NCBI GenBank assembly: GCA_013397455.1
Contig: VYZB01000210.1
Span: 1,394,304 to 1,458,303 of the forward strand
DNA from: Crotophaga sulcirostris
Lineage: Eukaryota; Chordata; Aves; Cuculiformes; Crotophagidae
Length of the DNA: 64,000 bases
Direction of reading: 5' to 3'
In this document: in pieces, positions 40,681 to 51,920 of the stretch
Layout of the letters: every line of letters begins with the position of its first letter
Position numbering within the stretch: position 1 is the first letter of the stretch
Notes under the pieces: generated by a model
Databases searched by the model: none
What the model saw: only the letters and a program-made list of their open reading frames with translations
Told to the model about the DNA's origin: nothing
Made by a program: the position numbers and the translations under genes

Positions 40681-40736
40681 GGATGATCTTTAAAGGTCCC
40701 TTCCAACCCAAACTATTTTATGATTCCATGATAAAT

Positions 40737-43079
40737 ACAGTGGGATAATCACTTCTTTCAACCGGCTGGTTTTACTGTGTTTGATGTGTGGGACATCTTG
40801 CTCTGTATGCATTCACAGTGCAAAATCCAGGAGTCATAACATTTTAAAGCATGGCCTTGATTTCAGCTCAACTGGAACATTCTGACTTTTCAAAAGAAAT
40901 TGGAAGATTGGTCCTTCATTAGAAGAATCCACTGATCTATCTTGGAGTTTTAGACTAAGTTGTAGCCAAATTGAAAAAACTAATTCTCTATGAAACTCTT
41001 CCAGGAAAAAGACAATTTTCGTTTGTCATATTGGTGAAAATAAAATAAAAACTTTTAATTTAGAAAGAAACTTTTTACTCACGCTGTAGAAGTCATGTCC
41101 TAGACTCAAAAAAAACAACTCAATTTTTGTTAGAGGGAGGTAAGGAAGCAAAAAGGAGCAAAGGAAAGAAGTTGCTTCAGGACAAATATTTTTTCAAAAT
41201 ATAACTGACGTTCTTAACTATGGGATTCATGAGAAACAGTAACAATGATTAAGGCATTTCACCATAAACCTGTGGTATAAAATGAATCCTTCCTCCAGAT
41301 TCATGCCAAAGGCAAGTTGACCCAGCTGTCATATAATCATCCAGGCTGAAACTGGGGGAGACAAGATAACTAATCCTGATGCTGGCCATACCACTGCCTT
41401 TGGCTGCAGAAACTAGAATGTCCTAGCAATGCTAGGAATGCAGACTTGCATGGGTCACTGGCCCTTTTTGATAAAGTTTTGTATTCTTATGCATGGAAAT
41501 AATTTTACCCAAACATTTGGGCTTCAATTTCATACCAGGAATATTGATATAATTTGTCATTAGGGCGACAAATTTGGTATATGTGTGTGAAACCAGCGTA
41601 ACTTCCAATGGAATATTGGCAAGGAGTTTAATATTTTCCTCTTACAACAGTGACTGTGGATCATATTTTTATAGCCTCTGGATTTATGCCTATAAAAGAG
41701 GGAAGCATATTCTTTTTATTTTATTTGAATTTCAAATGTTTGCATCTTTATGGATTGGATACACTAAAGAGTCCCAGGGTCTGTTTTCTGGCTTTGAGTT
41801 TACCAGAGACTGCTAGCTGGAATTGGCCAAAGTGATTTATTAATAATTAAGTAGTACAGATGACCATGTTTCAATGTTTGTGGACAAACCCTGGCTCTGC
41901 TTAATATGTTGGTATAGGTGCCAAATAAAGCCCAGCTGAGCCAAATAAAACAGTTTCAAAGGCATGAGGGAAAAAAACAAGTACTTGTGTTTGTCCTTGT
42001 ATATACAAAAACTAAACACACAGACTTCTCACACTCAAGACATTTTCTCCGTGACTGTCTCCTAGCATGGAGACCTGCAGGAATGAAGATGAAAATGGCC
42101 ATTCATTGCTACACCAAAATTTCCTCACCGCCTTGAGAAGCCAAGAGATCTGTGAATTGCTAATCCATAGCTGAACACCATCCATAGGGAACTCAGCAGA
42201 GTGACAATAATTATCAACAGTTACAGTTTCCAGATGTGTCCAGGAGCCCATGACCTTCGTGCTAGAGAATTATTCCCAGGCACTCTTTACAGGTACAAGA
42301 GAAACTAAAGGCAGAACCAGTTCATCTCAAGAGTACAGAAGGTAATATGGGAAAAACCATATTTGTCCACTAGCTGATTCTTAGCTTTTCTACGTATAAT
42401 AACAAACACGTCTGGGCTGTTTATTGAACAGCTGTGGTTCTTGCTGATATTTCTTATAAAAATTCGTTCTATTGTAATATGAGTGCTTTCCATCCTTGGA
42501 TCATAAATTATGAATTCCAGTAATATTAGTATTTACTATATCTACTGCAACACCAGAGAGAGGCCTTAAGAAGGTAAGAATTCACTGTGAGAACTTCCAT
42601 GCAGACATAAAGTTTTCTATCAAAGTATCTGCAGACAAGTGTATTATGAAATTATTTCTTGATCTATAGAACTCTTCTTCTGTTTCATAATGCCTCACCA
42701 TCTTTACATATCTTAAGAATGTCAGGTGATTTTTCATGGCTCTGGTTCTAAATGAAGGAGGAGAAAAGCACTTTATCTGCTTGTTTTGTGTCAGTCGTGT
42801 GAGAAGGTTCTCAGATGAATTTAGGCACCTCAGTATCCTGTGTAAGCCAAGCTTCTGTCCTTCCTGTGCTCTTAGTGAAGGCACCTCCAGAATGTGAGCC
42901 ATCCCATCTTTTCCAGATACCTCTATTAGGAAGGACCAGATCAGCTCTTGGAGGTGTCTAGCCCTCTCTTATTGGCTCTATCAATAGTTACAAAGTTAAC
43001 CTAAAACATTTCTTTAGATTAGATCTCAAAATCCATTATAAGGCACAAAGTGGTATTTCACATGCCTTACTAAGGCATG
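40737..43079. other. Non-coding DNA, no gene seen
   Basis: Single-copy AT-rich sequence. Frames at 41574-41835, 41918-42136 (plus), 42012-42251 and 42582-42902 (minus) show no recognisable domain. The region between the CR1 and the LTR looks unremarkable. Confidence 0.5.
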
Positions 43080-43658
43080 TGTGCTGATTTTGGTTGGGAT
43101 GATTTCTTCATAGTAGTTTGTATGAGCCTATGTTTTGGGTTTCTGATGAAAGCAGTGTTGATAACACAGGGATGTTCTCTTTACTGATGAGCAGTACTTA
43201 CACAGAGTCAAGGCCTTTTTGGCTCCTCACACCACCCCACCAGTGAGGACACTTGGTGCACAAGAAGATGGGAGGCGACATAGCTAGGACAGCTGACCCC
43301 AGCTGAGCAAAGGGATAATCCACACCATAGGACATCATGCTCAGCATGTAAAGCTGGGGAGAGAACGGTTGGGGGAATGTTCAAAGTGATGACATTTGTC
43401 TTCCCAAGTAACTGTTAAGCACGATGGAGCCCTGCTTTGCTAGAGATGGTTGAACATCTGCCTGCCAATGGGAAGCAGTGAATGAATTTGCTGTTTTGCT
43501 TTGCTTAATGTGTGGGGCTTGTGCTTTACCTATTAAACTGTCTTTATCTCAACCCATGAGTTTTCTTACTCTTCTGATTCTCTCCCTCATCCCACCACGA
43601 TGGGGAGTGAGTGGGCAGCTGTCTGGTGGTTAGCTGCTGGCTGGGGTTAAACCATACA
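43080..43658 (+). mobile_element. Solo LTR of an endogenous retrovirus (about 0.58 kb)
   Basis: The stretch starts TGTGCTGATTTTGG and ends GGGGTTAAACCATACA, giving the 5'-TG...CA-3' ends of an LTR. Inside are blocks I recognise from a common bird ERV LTR: GTTGATAACACAGGGATGTT, ACACAGAGTCAAGGCC, GACAGCTGACCCCAGCTGA, TGGAGCCCTGCTTTGCT, CTATTAAACTGTCTTTATCT and GATTCTCTCCCTCATCCCAC. TATTAAA near 43530 is a plausible polyadenylation-type signal. No retroviral gene lies next to it on either side, so it is a solo LTR, normally left when two LTRs recombine. No clear target-site duplication is visible. The class (possibly ERVL-like) is uncertain. Confidence 0.85.
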
Positions 43659-46222
43659 GTCTGGGGTTGGTTAACAGGTGTGACACAACTTAATTGTACA
43701 TTCACCTTTCTGAACTGGCAACTGAAAATCAAGTGGACAACGACCTACTGTAGATTGAGTGCACCCAGAAGTGGGTGAAATTTTTTCCACTCCTACAGTT
43801 AGATGTAATAAATTTCACCCTCAGTTTCTAACCTCTGTGTTTTGATCGCAGTTGCAAAAAGCTTGAACCAGCCTGAATAACCCCACTGTTTTCAGTACCT
43901 AACATTAAAATCATGCAACAAATAAATTGTACATATACAGAAGGTTTTCACCAAATAACACTTCATCATTCTGCATGTTAATTCCTCTACTGAAAAATGA
44001 AAATAATAGTTGCTCTTGTCTCTTTTGATTGTGAAGTCTTTGGGGTAGTGAAGACTTTTTTTTTTCTGTATGTCTATGTACAGCAGTATGCACAGCAGAC
44101 ACCTGATTTCACCTGGGACCTTGTAACACTGCTGAACAATACGCATTTAAAATAAAAAATGTCATGGATTACTTAAATTCTGCAAGACCCTGTGGATTCC
44201 ATATCGTACTGAAATTTTCCCAATCCAAAAACTTTCAAACATGTCAAAAATACCAATGTCTGGGAGGTATGGCTATTTTTTTTATTTATTTATTACCTTT
44301 CCCCTGTAGAGCTATGGTCACCTGAGACATGATTTTGCATCTTCAAAACACACGAGGCTATCTTGCTTGCCGTGCTGTTGTGCTTGATATGGACTGCCAG
44401 GCAATCATTACATCCAAAATATATATGTGTATAAATTTCTTAAAGAAAGAACCAGAGAAACTCATGATACTCTGGAAGTGAAAGTATGATCCATCACCTG
44501 AGCCATGCCATTTAAGAAGCCTCATGCATTAAACATAATGGAAGGGAGTAGTACAGCTCCAGTTCAATATGTGACTTGCGAGCTATCACAGGGCTTCTGA
44601 CTCAGTATTACTAAGAAATGTTCACTGACTGTCACTGCAAAGGTATGCGAGAGAGATTCTCTAAGGACCAATTAATGGGAATGGAAGAAAATTCTGGTAG
44701 ATTGGTTGCCAGTGGGAGGAAAGTGAGTGGAGAATGGTGAAGAATAATGTATGTTTGCATTTTACTTATTAGCCCTACGAAAAAAAAAGCAACACATGCC
44801 AAACGAAGTAACAAAGGATCTTAGCAACATTTGTAAATACCATTTTAATTATTTAAGCTGAATGCGAATAGGAAGCTGCTTTTTTTTCTTTTTATTTTTT
44901 TTAAGGGGCACTGTTCCTAATCAACTCAACAGCCCTATTTTATGTCATAAAACCGCAGTGTTCTGCCACAGAGGAAGCTCATTGCTGCAGTTTCTTAAAG
45001 CTTGTATCCTTTAATCACAGTTGAAATAATGGCATCTTAACTCTGGCATGCTCATGTAGAGATTTATTATTTTTCTGTTTCCATTTCTGTTCATTTGTTT
45101 GTTTTTTTCCACTTGTGTATCGATTTCTTTTATCTGAGGACCTCCAACCACAATACAAAGGCTCATTAATTTAGTTTCACAGTAGCCCTTGCAAAGTAGA
45201 ACTATGAGGATAAAATTCACCCAGTGCCGCAATGCTGTAGCTCATTTTGAAGGTTAAGTGCTTTGTGATCAATTATTTCACAAATTTTGTTGATGCTGTA
45301 CATTTTCTCTCCTGTTTCCATTTATGTGGTTGGTGTTGCACCTCTTAAAGGCTCATAACCAATTTACTCTAAACCTTTGGCTGGTGTGCTCTCTGTAACA
45401 GAAAAATACCTTTTGTCCAAGCTTCCCTATTTGCAGGAAATAATCTAGCTAGTCTAATTCTGACTGAGGAAGATAAATTGTAGTCATAACAAAACAGGGG
45501 TTTTTTTGAGAATGGCAACCCAAAGCCGTATTCTTCTTTCAGCTACGCCTGTGCAAACTGGTTTATCCTCGTTAGAGCTTAGGTCCTAGTGGTCAAGTAC
45601 ATGAGCACGATCTTAACTATGATAACCTCAGTTTTCAAGTCCAGAGGATTTCTTATTGTTATCTTATTAAATTCATAAGATTGAAGATTAATAATATTAA
45701 TGAATTGCTGGTATAATGTGACCAATAGTCTAACAGAGTAATTAAGTATGAGGTTTATGTTGAATTTTGGCATGTAAATCTGGTCTACTGTCACTATGGC
45801 TGGTTTCACCCAACTCCTAGTTGCAATCGCAGGAAGGGTAGAAAGTGGGATGTCTTTGGCATCTGCTCCCTTAGGACACTTCTTGTTTTGCTTATGCCTG
45901 CAGCTTGCCGTGATACTGGGAAGGAAAAAGAACAGATCTGCTGCAGTTTCCACCAGCTAAGGAATGACCCAGGAGATTGTTATGGGACTTTTGTAAATAT
46001 AAACTTCCTTTGAGTTAATGTGAGATATGTGAAACTGTTGACTTACCAAAGTAAAGGATGAGAATGAATTCAGCTAAGAATTGCCACTTCCTTTAGTCTC
46101 CAGAGAGCAATGTTGTTGGCATGCTAATAGATGGCACAGTGTCTTCTCTTGCTTGGAATATCATACAAATAGTTATATAAAATCAGTGTTTCTTACTTAG
46201 CTGGGAAATAGTTTAGTGTGTG
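43659..46222. other. Non-coding DNA, no gene seen
   Basis: No gene is supported. The 44870-45260 and 45480-45600 parts are non-repetitive and could be conserved non-coding DNA. T-rich runs occur at about 44057-44066 and 44880-44905. The 45579-45953 minus frame (124 codons) has no recognisable domain. Confidence 0.45.
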
Positions 46223-46556
46223 TGTGCTCTCTACAACTACCTAAAAGGAGGTTGTAGTCAGGCAGGGGCTGGTCTCTTCTCTCAGGTGACCAGTGACAGA
46301 ACTAGAGGATATGGACTCAAACTTCATCAGGGAAAGTTTAGGCTTGATGTTCGGAAAAAGTTCTTCACTGAAAGGGTGATTGGCCATTGGAATGCGCTGC
46401 CCGGGGAGATGGTGGAGTCACCGTCCCTGGGGGTGTTTAAGAGGAGATTGGATGAGGCACTCAGTGCCATGGTTTAGATGATGGGTTGGTGTTAGTGTTG
46501 GGTTATAGGTTGGACTCCATGATCTCAGAGGTCCTTTCCAACCTTGTAATACTGTG
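46223..46556 (+). mobile_element. CR1 LINE 3' fragment, plus arm of a palindrome
   Basis: A 5'-truncated CR1: CTCTCTACAACTACC, AAAAGGAGGTTGTAGTCAGG, GTGACCAGTGACAGAAC, then the ORF2 C-terminus ([39 protein letters not shown]), its TAG at 46475, and a complete short 3' UTR ending AATACTGTGA. The frame 46220-46477 is therefore the tail of CR1 ORF2, not a host gene. It is about 95% identical by eye to the copy at 53.8-54.05 kb. Confidence 0.95.
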
Positions 46557-46791
46557 AAACCACGGCACTAATTGCCTCATCCAATATCCTCTTAAACACC
46601 TCCAGGGACAGCGACTCCACCACCTCCCCGGGCAGCGCATTCCAATGGCCAATCACCCTTTCAGTGAAGAACTTTTTCCTAATATCAAGTCTAAACCTCC
46701 CCTGACAAAGCTTGAGTCCATGTGCTCTTGTTCTGTCACTGGTCACCTGAGAGAAGAGACCAACCCCTGCCTGACTACAACCTCCTTTTAG
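46557..46791 (-). mobile_element. CR1 LINE 3' fragment, minus arm of a palindrome, tail missing
   Basis: The same region of CR1 in the opposite orientation, from AAAAGGAGG near the 5' side (46791) through the ORF2 C-terminus ([20 protein letters not shown] at its core) to GTGCCGTGGTTT. There it stops dead, without 3' UTR or terminal repeats, and abuts the end of the plus copy. Differences from the plus arm are spread along its length, so it is a separate copy and not a fresh inverted duplication of its neighbour. Confidence 0.93.
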
Positions 46792-46902
46792 CACTTCCAA
46801 GTAAAATTTTGCCAGAACTACACTCCTAGGACGGGCCTATAAGGATATCAGGAGTAGTGATGGACCTGTATCCTAAATGATGATCTCGTTGATCTGCACT
46901 TA
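46792..46902. other. Short spacer between CR1 palindrome and LTR
   Basis: Unique sequence of about 110 bases with no recognised content. GCACT at 46896-46900 may be the left copy of the LTR target duplication. Confidence 0.5.
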
Positions 46903-47904
46903 TGGTGGGTTGACCCTGGGTGGATGTCAGGTACCCACCAGAACAACCCTATCACTCCTCTCCTCTGATGGACAAGGCAAAGAAAATATAATGAAAGGCT
47001 CGTGGGTTGAGATAAAGGCCAGGGAGACCACTCAGCAATTATCATTATGGGAAAAACAGATTCAACTTGGCAAAATTAGTTTAGTTTATTACCAATCAAA
47101 CTAGAGTAGGGTAATGAGAAAATAAAAACTAAATTTTAAAACACCTTGTCCTCACCCCTCCCTTCTTCTTGGGCTTAACTTTACTCCTGATTTCTCAACG
47201 AACTCTCCCTGATAGGTGCAGGGGATGGGAAATGGGAGTTGCAGTCAGTTCATCACATGTTGTTTCTGCCACTCCTTCATTCTCAAGAGGAAGGCTCCTT
47301 ACACTCCTCCCCTGCTCCAGCAAGGGATCCATTCCATGGAAAACAGTCCTCCATGAATTTCAGTGTGAATCCTCTCCACAGGTTGCAGTTCTTCACAAAC
47401 TGCTCCAGTGTGGGTCCCCCACGGGGTCACAAGTGCTGCCAGCAAACCCGTTCTGCCATGACCTCTTCTCTCCTCATGAGTCCACAGGTCCTGCCAGGAC
47501 CCTGCTCCAGCACAGGCTTCCTGTGTGGTCACAGCCTCTTTTGGGCATCCACCTGCTCCAGCATGGGGTCCTCCATGGGCTGCAGGTGGATGTCCACTGT
47601 TAACCTTCATGGGCTGCAGGGGAGCAGCCTACCTCACCATGGTCTTCCCCAAGGGCTCCAGCACCTGGAACACCTCCTTCTCAGGCTGCAGTTAAGCAGT
47701 TTTCTTTCCCCTTCTTAAATATATTATCACAAAGAAACTACCACTGCTGCTGATGGACTTAGCTTCGGTCAGTGGCAGGTCCATCTTGGAGCTGGCTGGC
47801 ATTGACTCTATTGGACATGGGAAGCTTCTAGCGGAAACCATCCCTCCATCCCTCATCTAGCAGAAACCCCCTCTACAAAAACCTTGCAATGCAATCTCAG
47901 TACA
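46903..47904 (-). mobile_element. Solo LTR of an avian ERV (about 1.0 kb)
   Basis: Read on the minus strand it begins TGTACTGAGATTGCATTGC and ends GGGTCAACCCACCA, the TG...CA ends of an LTR. Its blocks match a common bird ERV LTR: the start contains AGAAGCTTCCCATGTCC and CCAGCTCCAAGATGGAC, then TATTTAAGAAGGGG, then recurring CTGGAGCA modules, and near the end AACGAGCC-like and ATTATATTTTCTTTGCC blocks. GCACT occurs on both flanks (46896-46900, 47905-47909), consistent with a 5-bp target duplication, although the left copy is two bases away from the expected end. Frames at 47169-47718 lie wholly inside it and are not genes. No retroviral gene adjoins it. ERVL-like is my best guess for class. 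Confidence 0.85.
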
Positions 47905-50900
47905 GCACTGAATTGGGACAATTCAGTTTTGAGGTCAGGGCTGATGATTAGCAAAAGATCTGTGATTGGGCAATGATATAATGACTGTAAGGATGGGAAT
48001 ATCCATAACAAAAATAGAGTGGAACCCTGTTTTCCGAAATCCAACTGCTTCTGTTTAACAGCAGCATCATTTGTTTTGCTTTCTGGTAGTGCAATGACTG
48101 TTCGACTGCATTAGTACTGTAAACTCAAAGCAGAGCAAAAGTGAATCAGGACTGCTATAAAATACCCCTGAGTCATTTCTGGTGTGTAGTACTATTACGA
48201 ATGAGAGAAACAATAAGTTCAGGCAAGTCTTTCTGAAGGTCTTTGGATACTTTATAAAAAATGTAATTACTCACACAGCATTTTCCTCACATCAATGAAT
48301 CAAAGCCAAAAACTTGAGGAGAATTGCTCTTGAAATAGAATATTAAATCATTCCATTGAAATGGTGCCATACTCTATTTGTTTGGTAAATGAAAAGCAGT
48401 TGGCAGTCATCTGCAACAAGAAGGAACAAGAAGCACCAACAAGCAGTGAAAAGAGCAATTAGGAGCAGACGAAGTGGGGGAAAGTTTTGTATTTGCAGCT
48501 TCCAAAATATAAAAATGCCAACTTAGGATGGGAATCACCCCCTTTAAACAGAGCCATTTGAAATTCAGATGTTTTCTTTCATCTAGGCAAGCATGTGGGA
48601 TGCCTCTAGAGTTATTGGAGAGACAGGCATCTTCTAAGGCCAATTCACCCAAGCCTAAACAGATGCCTAAGGTAGATGAGAAGCAGAAAACAACCATTCA
48701 TTCATAATGGTGTAAAATCCAAAGGCAGTATGAGGCAGGCCAGGTGGAGGCATTTCTAGGTCCTTTAACCACTAAAAATGTCTTCTAGAAAATTGCTGAA
48801 AAGGACTGAGTGGAAGAGGAAACCCAGGAGTTGTGAAGCATCACTAAGGATCAAGCTGGTGGAAATCTGACCGAGCAAATTATTTCCTTTGGGGTATTTG
48901 CTTGAGGGCTGAGTATCTGAAGAAATGCTGAAGGGAGATGAGTCATACAGCAATATTCATTGAAACACATGAGCAGCATCAGTTTTTCTTGGGACAATCA
49001 GAAGTTATAGATGAGTTGCTTGAGATAAACCATCACACATACAAAGCCTCTGATAATTTATGGTCACTAGAAGGCCAGCTCCTGCAACAAAGCAGAGGAA
49101 TTGGATAAGCAAGGAAAAGGACACCACATATTTATCATTTTCCCTATTATGTATGGCCACTTTTCTCTCAGATGCATCAATATCTTCCCAAACAATACAA
49201 GGATGTGCTCTTTGCATGGGCAGTAAGACACTTGGTTGTTTTTTAGAGCATTTTACACACCTGTGGATACTCATACACACAAAGACCTTTGGGAAAAAAA
49301 AGTAGAAACTCAAGTTTTCCCACATCTCCAAAGACCTCTTCCACCCATTCCTTCATTTGAGCCTTCACCCATGCAGTGAAGAAGATCGTAGGGTGATGTC
49401 TGTATTCAGGCCAAAAGGGCAGGAAAGGTAGGGTTTGTTTTTTTCCAAGGTAACACCTCTATGGGAAAAGACACAACAGTGACTATGTCTTGTTTCATTT
49501 CTTAACTCTGACAGATTAAATCCAACTGACTGCTTCACTTATTCTTACCTGGCATCCAGATGTCAGGTACATAGGTTGTCTGTGCCTGGAGACACCGTGC
49601 ATTCTTCTGTCCTGTCAGACCCCAGATACACAGGATCATGGCAAGGGATGTTCCTGTCTCATAGTCTCTTCTTTGCTGCAAGCACTTGTCCTTTCTTATT
49701 CCTTCACTTATTGGGAAAGGGAAATTACTTTATTATAGATGCAGCTTGACTTAGAGATGTGCTCAGTCTTTGTGGGCACGCTGTAGAGTGCTGACAGGTT
49801 GGGAAGACAGGGCTACCAGAACCTGATAATCCAAAAAGGCTCATTTGCTAGAGAACAAGCAATGCAATGAGACTGATTTTTGCATTCCAAAAATAAGATC
49901 TGAGCATGTCTTGAAAGACCAAGAAGAAAGAGAGGAAATAAAATGGGAAGAATGGATGTAAATTCTGTGTTCATGTGAGAACAGGTCAGCCATGGCACCT
50001 CTGGAATAAGCTCCTGCTGCCTTTGGACAGGTTTGTGGAAGGAAGAAAAGGTTTCTCACCTGCAAGTTGTCCATATGAGGGAACTAACCATGAAACCAGA
50101 TGTTGTAGAGTTCTTGGCTGAAATATGAGTAGCTAGATGGAACAAAATGATGATGATGTGCATATATGATAGGAATCTGGTATAGGCAAGAGAGTGTGAA
50201 TTATTATGAATGTTGTACAAGTGATATCACAGCCTTCCTATTCATACTGAATGTTACCTGTAAGCAGATGGAGGAAAGGAAAGTTGAGGACACAGGGGAG
50301 AAAAAGACACCATAGGCAAACACACCTTTAAGATGATGACCTGAAATGTGAGGGTTTTTTTCAGAAAATAGACAACAAAAAAATCTAGAAGATTGAATTC
50401 TGAGCAGGTATTCAAGAAGTCATTTAGAGAATTGAGGAGCTTTACAAGTTTAAATCTGATAGCTAATGGATTTAAACTGATAATAAATCCTCCAAATAAT
50501 TCAGTAAGAGGGAAGAGAATGGTAGGCAACACAAATTGGAGAAAGAAATTGAACTACAAAGTCCTTTCCTAGGCAGATATATGTGAAAAATCAGTATGAA
50601 CACCAGTGTACATTGACATGAATTTCAGGTATGTTGTGATGCTTTAAACTGGAGCAAGAATATTTAAAGGCAGATATGAGGTGTTGGTTTCAAAGCTAAC
50701 AGGATTTTGTAGTCTTTTGAGTCTAAAAATGTCAAGGGGATTTTGACCTCTATAAACCTTTTAGATCAGTCCAAACCCTTAAGCTTGTGGCTCTTCATAT
50801 AATGGACAGACGTGATGCAGTATTTTTCACCTAATTAGAACTGCTTTGCTTTCAGATTATAAATCCTTGTTAATGAAATATGACCTGAGGCTTAATGAGG

Positions 50901-51779
50901 ACTTAAAACTCAAAATTCAGTGACCATCCTACTATTAAGGTAGGATGTCCAGTATAAGATAGCATAGCTCCTAAGACTATAAATATGATTACCTTTAACT
51001 AGCAAATAAAATCAGTATTGTTGAGATTCAGTGGGCCTAATTTCAGCCTCCTAAACAAGAACATTGCCACAATATTCTCATTAGGCTCTCTACCTTCAAT
51101 GGAAAGATGAAGAAGCCTCAAAAGATGATTAATTAGATCTTAAAATTGGTGCCCAAAGTGAACAAGGTAAAAAATGTTCTGGATACGTCTGTCCACTTGC
51201 ATTGACTGGAGTCTAGATAGATAATTAAAGACAATTAATATTAGATTACGTTATTTTGTTTGGCTTTTGTGTTGTGAGATAGAGTCTTATTATCATAACA
51301 CTAAAAATATCCATGTTATCTGATTGACCATCAACCGATGTCTTTTTTTGAGTGGCTACGATGTCATGCTCTTGAAGGGACTTTTAAAAGTTCATCAACA
51401 AGAAGAGACAAATAATTTGGTGCACGAAAAATAAGCCTTACAGAGGTCTCTAGGTATTAATTTTACTGATCTCAGAATAAATCTGTTCTCAATAACATAT
51501 GATAGATGTTATCACTATTCCCTCTATAATCCATGCCAACAGGACTATTCAGATAGATATTTGTTCTAAGACATAATCATTCCACAAGCTTATCCAAACT
51601 TTCCCAATAGTTTCTTTAATAAACTATTTGACTGAGCTATTATTTTTCTAAATAAAAACTATCTTCTTCTACCCTATGCCCAGCCAAAACTCTGGTTTCA
51701 GAACATCTCTTTTTTTTGTGCCTCCATGAAGCGTTGAGGGTGAATCTCAGAATGGTGATGAGTGCAGTATTAAAAGCTA
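47905..51779. other. Non-coding DNA, no gene seen
   Basis: No gene or clear repeat. Frames at 48407-48697, 49005-49331 and 50254-50532 (minus) show no recognised domain. Composition is ordinary for the window. Confidence 0.5.
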
Positions 51780-51920
51780 GGTCAGATCCTCAATTGGAGT
51801 AAATTGGTGTAATTCTATTGAAGTTACTGGTGCTTTCCTGCCAGAGTCTGATTCAAAGCCTTTGGGAATATTTCATTGACTTCCCTGGGCTTTGGCACAG
51901 TTAGAGATCTGATCCTTCAA
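51780..51920. repeat. Ancient amniote interspersed repeat, class uncertain
   Basis: GATCCTCAATTGGAGTAAATTGGTGTAATTC (read as two parts), TATTGAAGTTACTGGTGC and then TTGACTTCCCTGGGCTTTGG resemble an old repeat common in reptile and bird DNA ('agcaccagtgtaattc... cattgacttcaatgggctttggatcag'). It is highly diverged, and I cannot name the family securely. Confidence 0.35.

Larger units (their letters stand above)
39031..40736 (+). mobile_element. CR1 LINE, internally deleted (ORF1 + endonuclease + 3' end; RT missing)
   Basis: This is the most complete CR1 in the window. In order it has an ORF1 esterase-like remnant (about 39036-39545), a spacer, the ORF2 endonuclease domain (about 39798-40500), a direct join to the ORF2 C-terminal region (about 40500-40680), and a 3' UTR ending in CCAACCCAAACTATTTTATGATTCCATGATA (split here: CCAACCCAAACTATTTTATG then ATTCCATGATA). 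The reverse transcriptase normally found between endonuclease and C-terminus is absent. Internal stops and frameshifts show it is dead. Full-length CR1 copies are rare because most are heavily 5'-truncated, so keeping the 5' half while losing the middle is unusual. The exact 5' end could not be placed. Confidence 0.9.

Noticed and set aside
45579..45953. 124-codon minus-strand open frame
   Set aside because: No recognisable domain, and the C-terminal half is AT-driven isoleucine/asparagine/lysine-rich sequence.
46220..46800. Two similar proteins on opposite strands, looking like a duplicated gene pair
   Set aside because: Both are the ORF2 C-terminus of CR1 retrotransposon fragments.
47169..47718. 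Overlapping 144- and 159-codon frames
   Set aside because: They lie wholly inside the solo LTR and are produced by its GC-rich sub-repeats.
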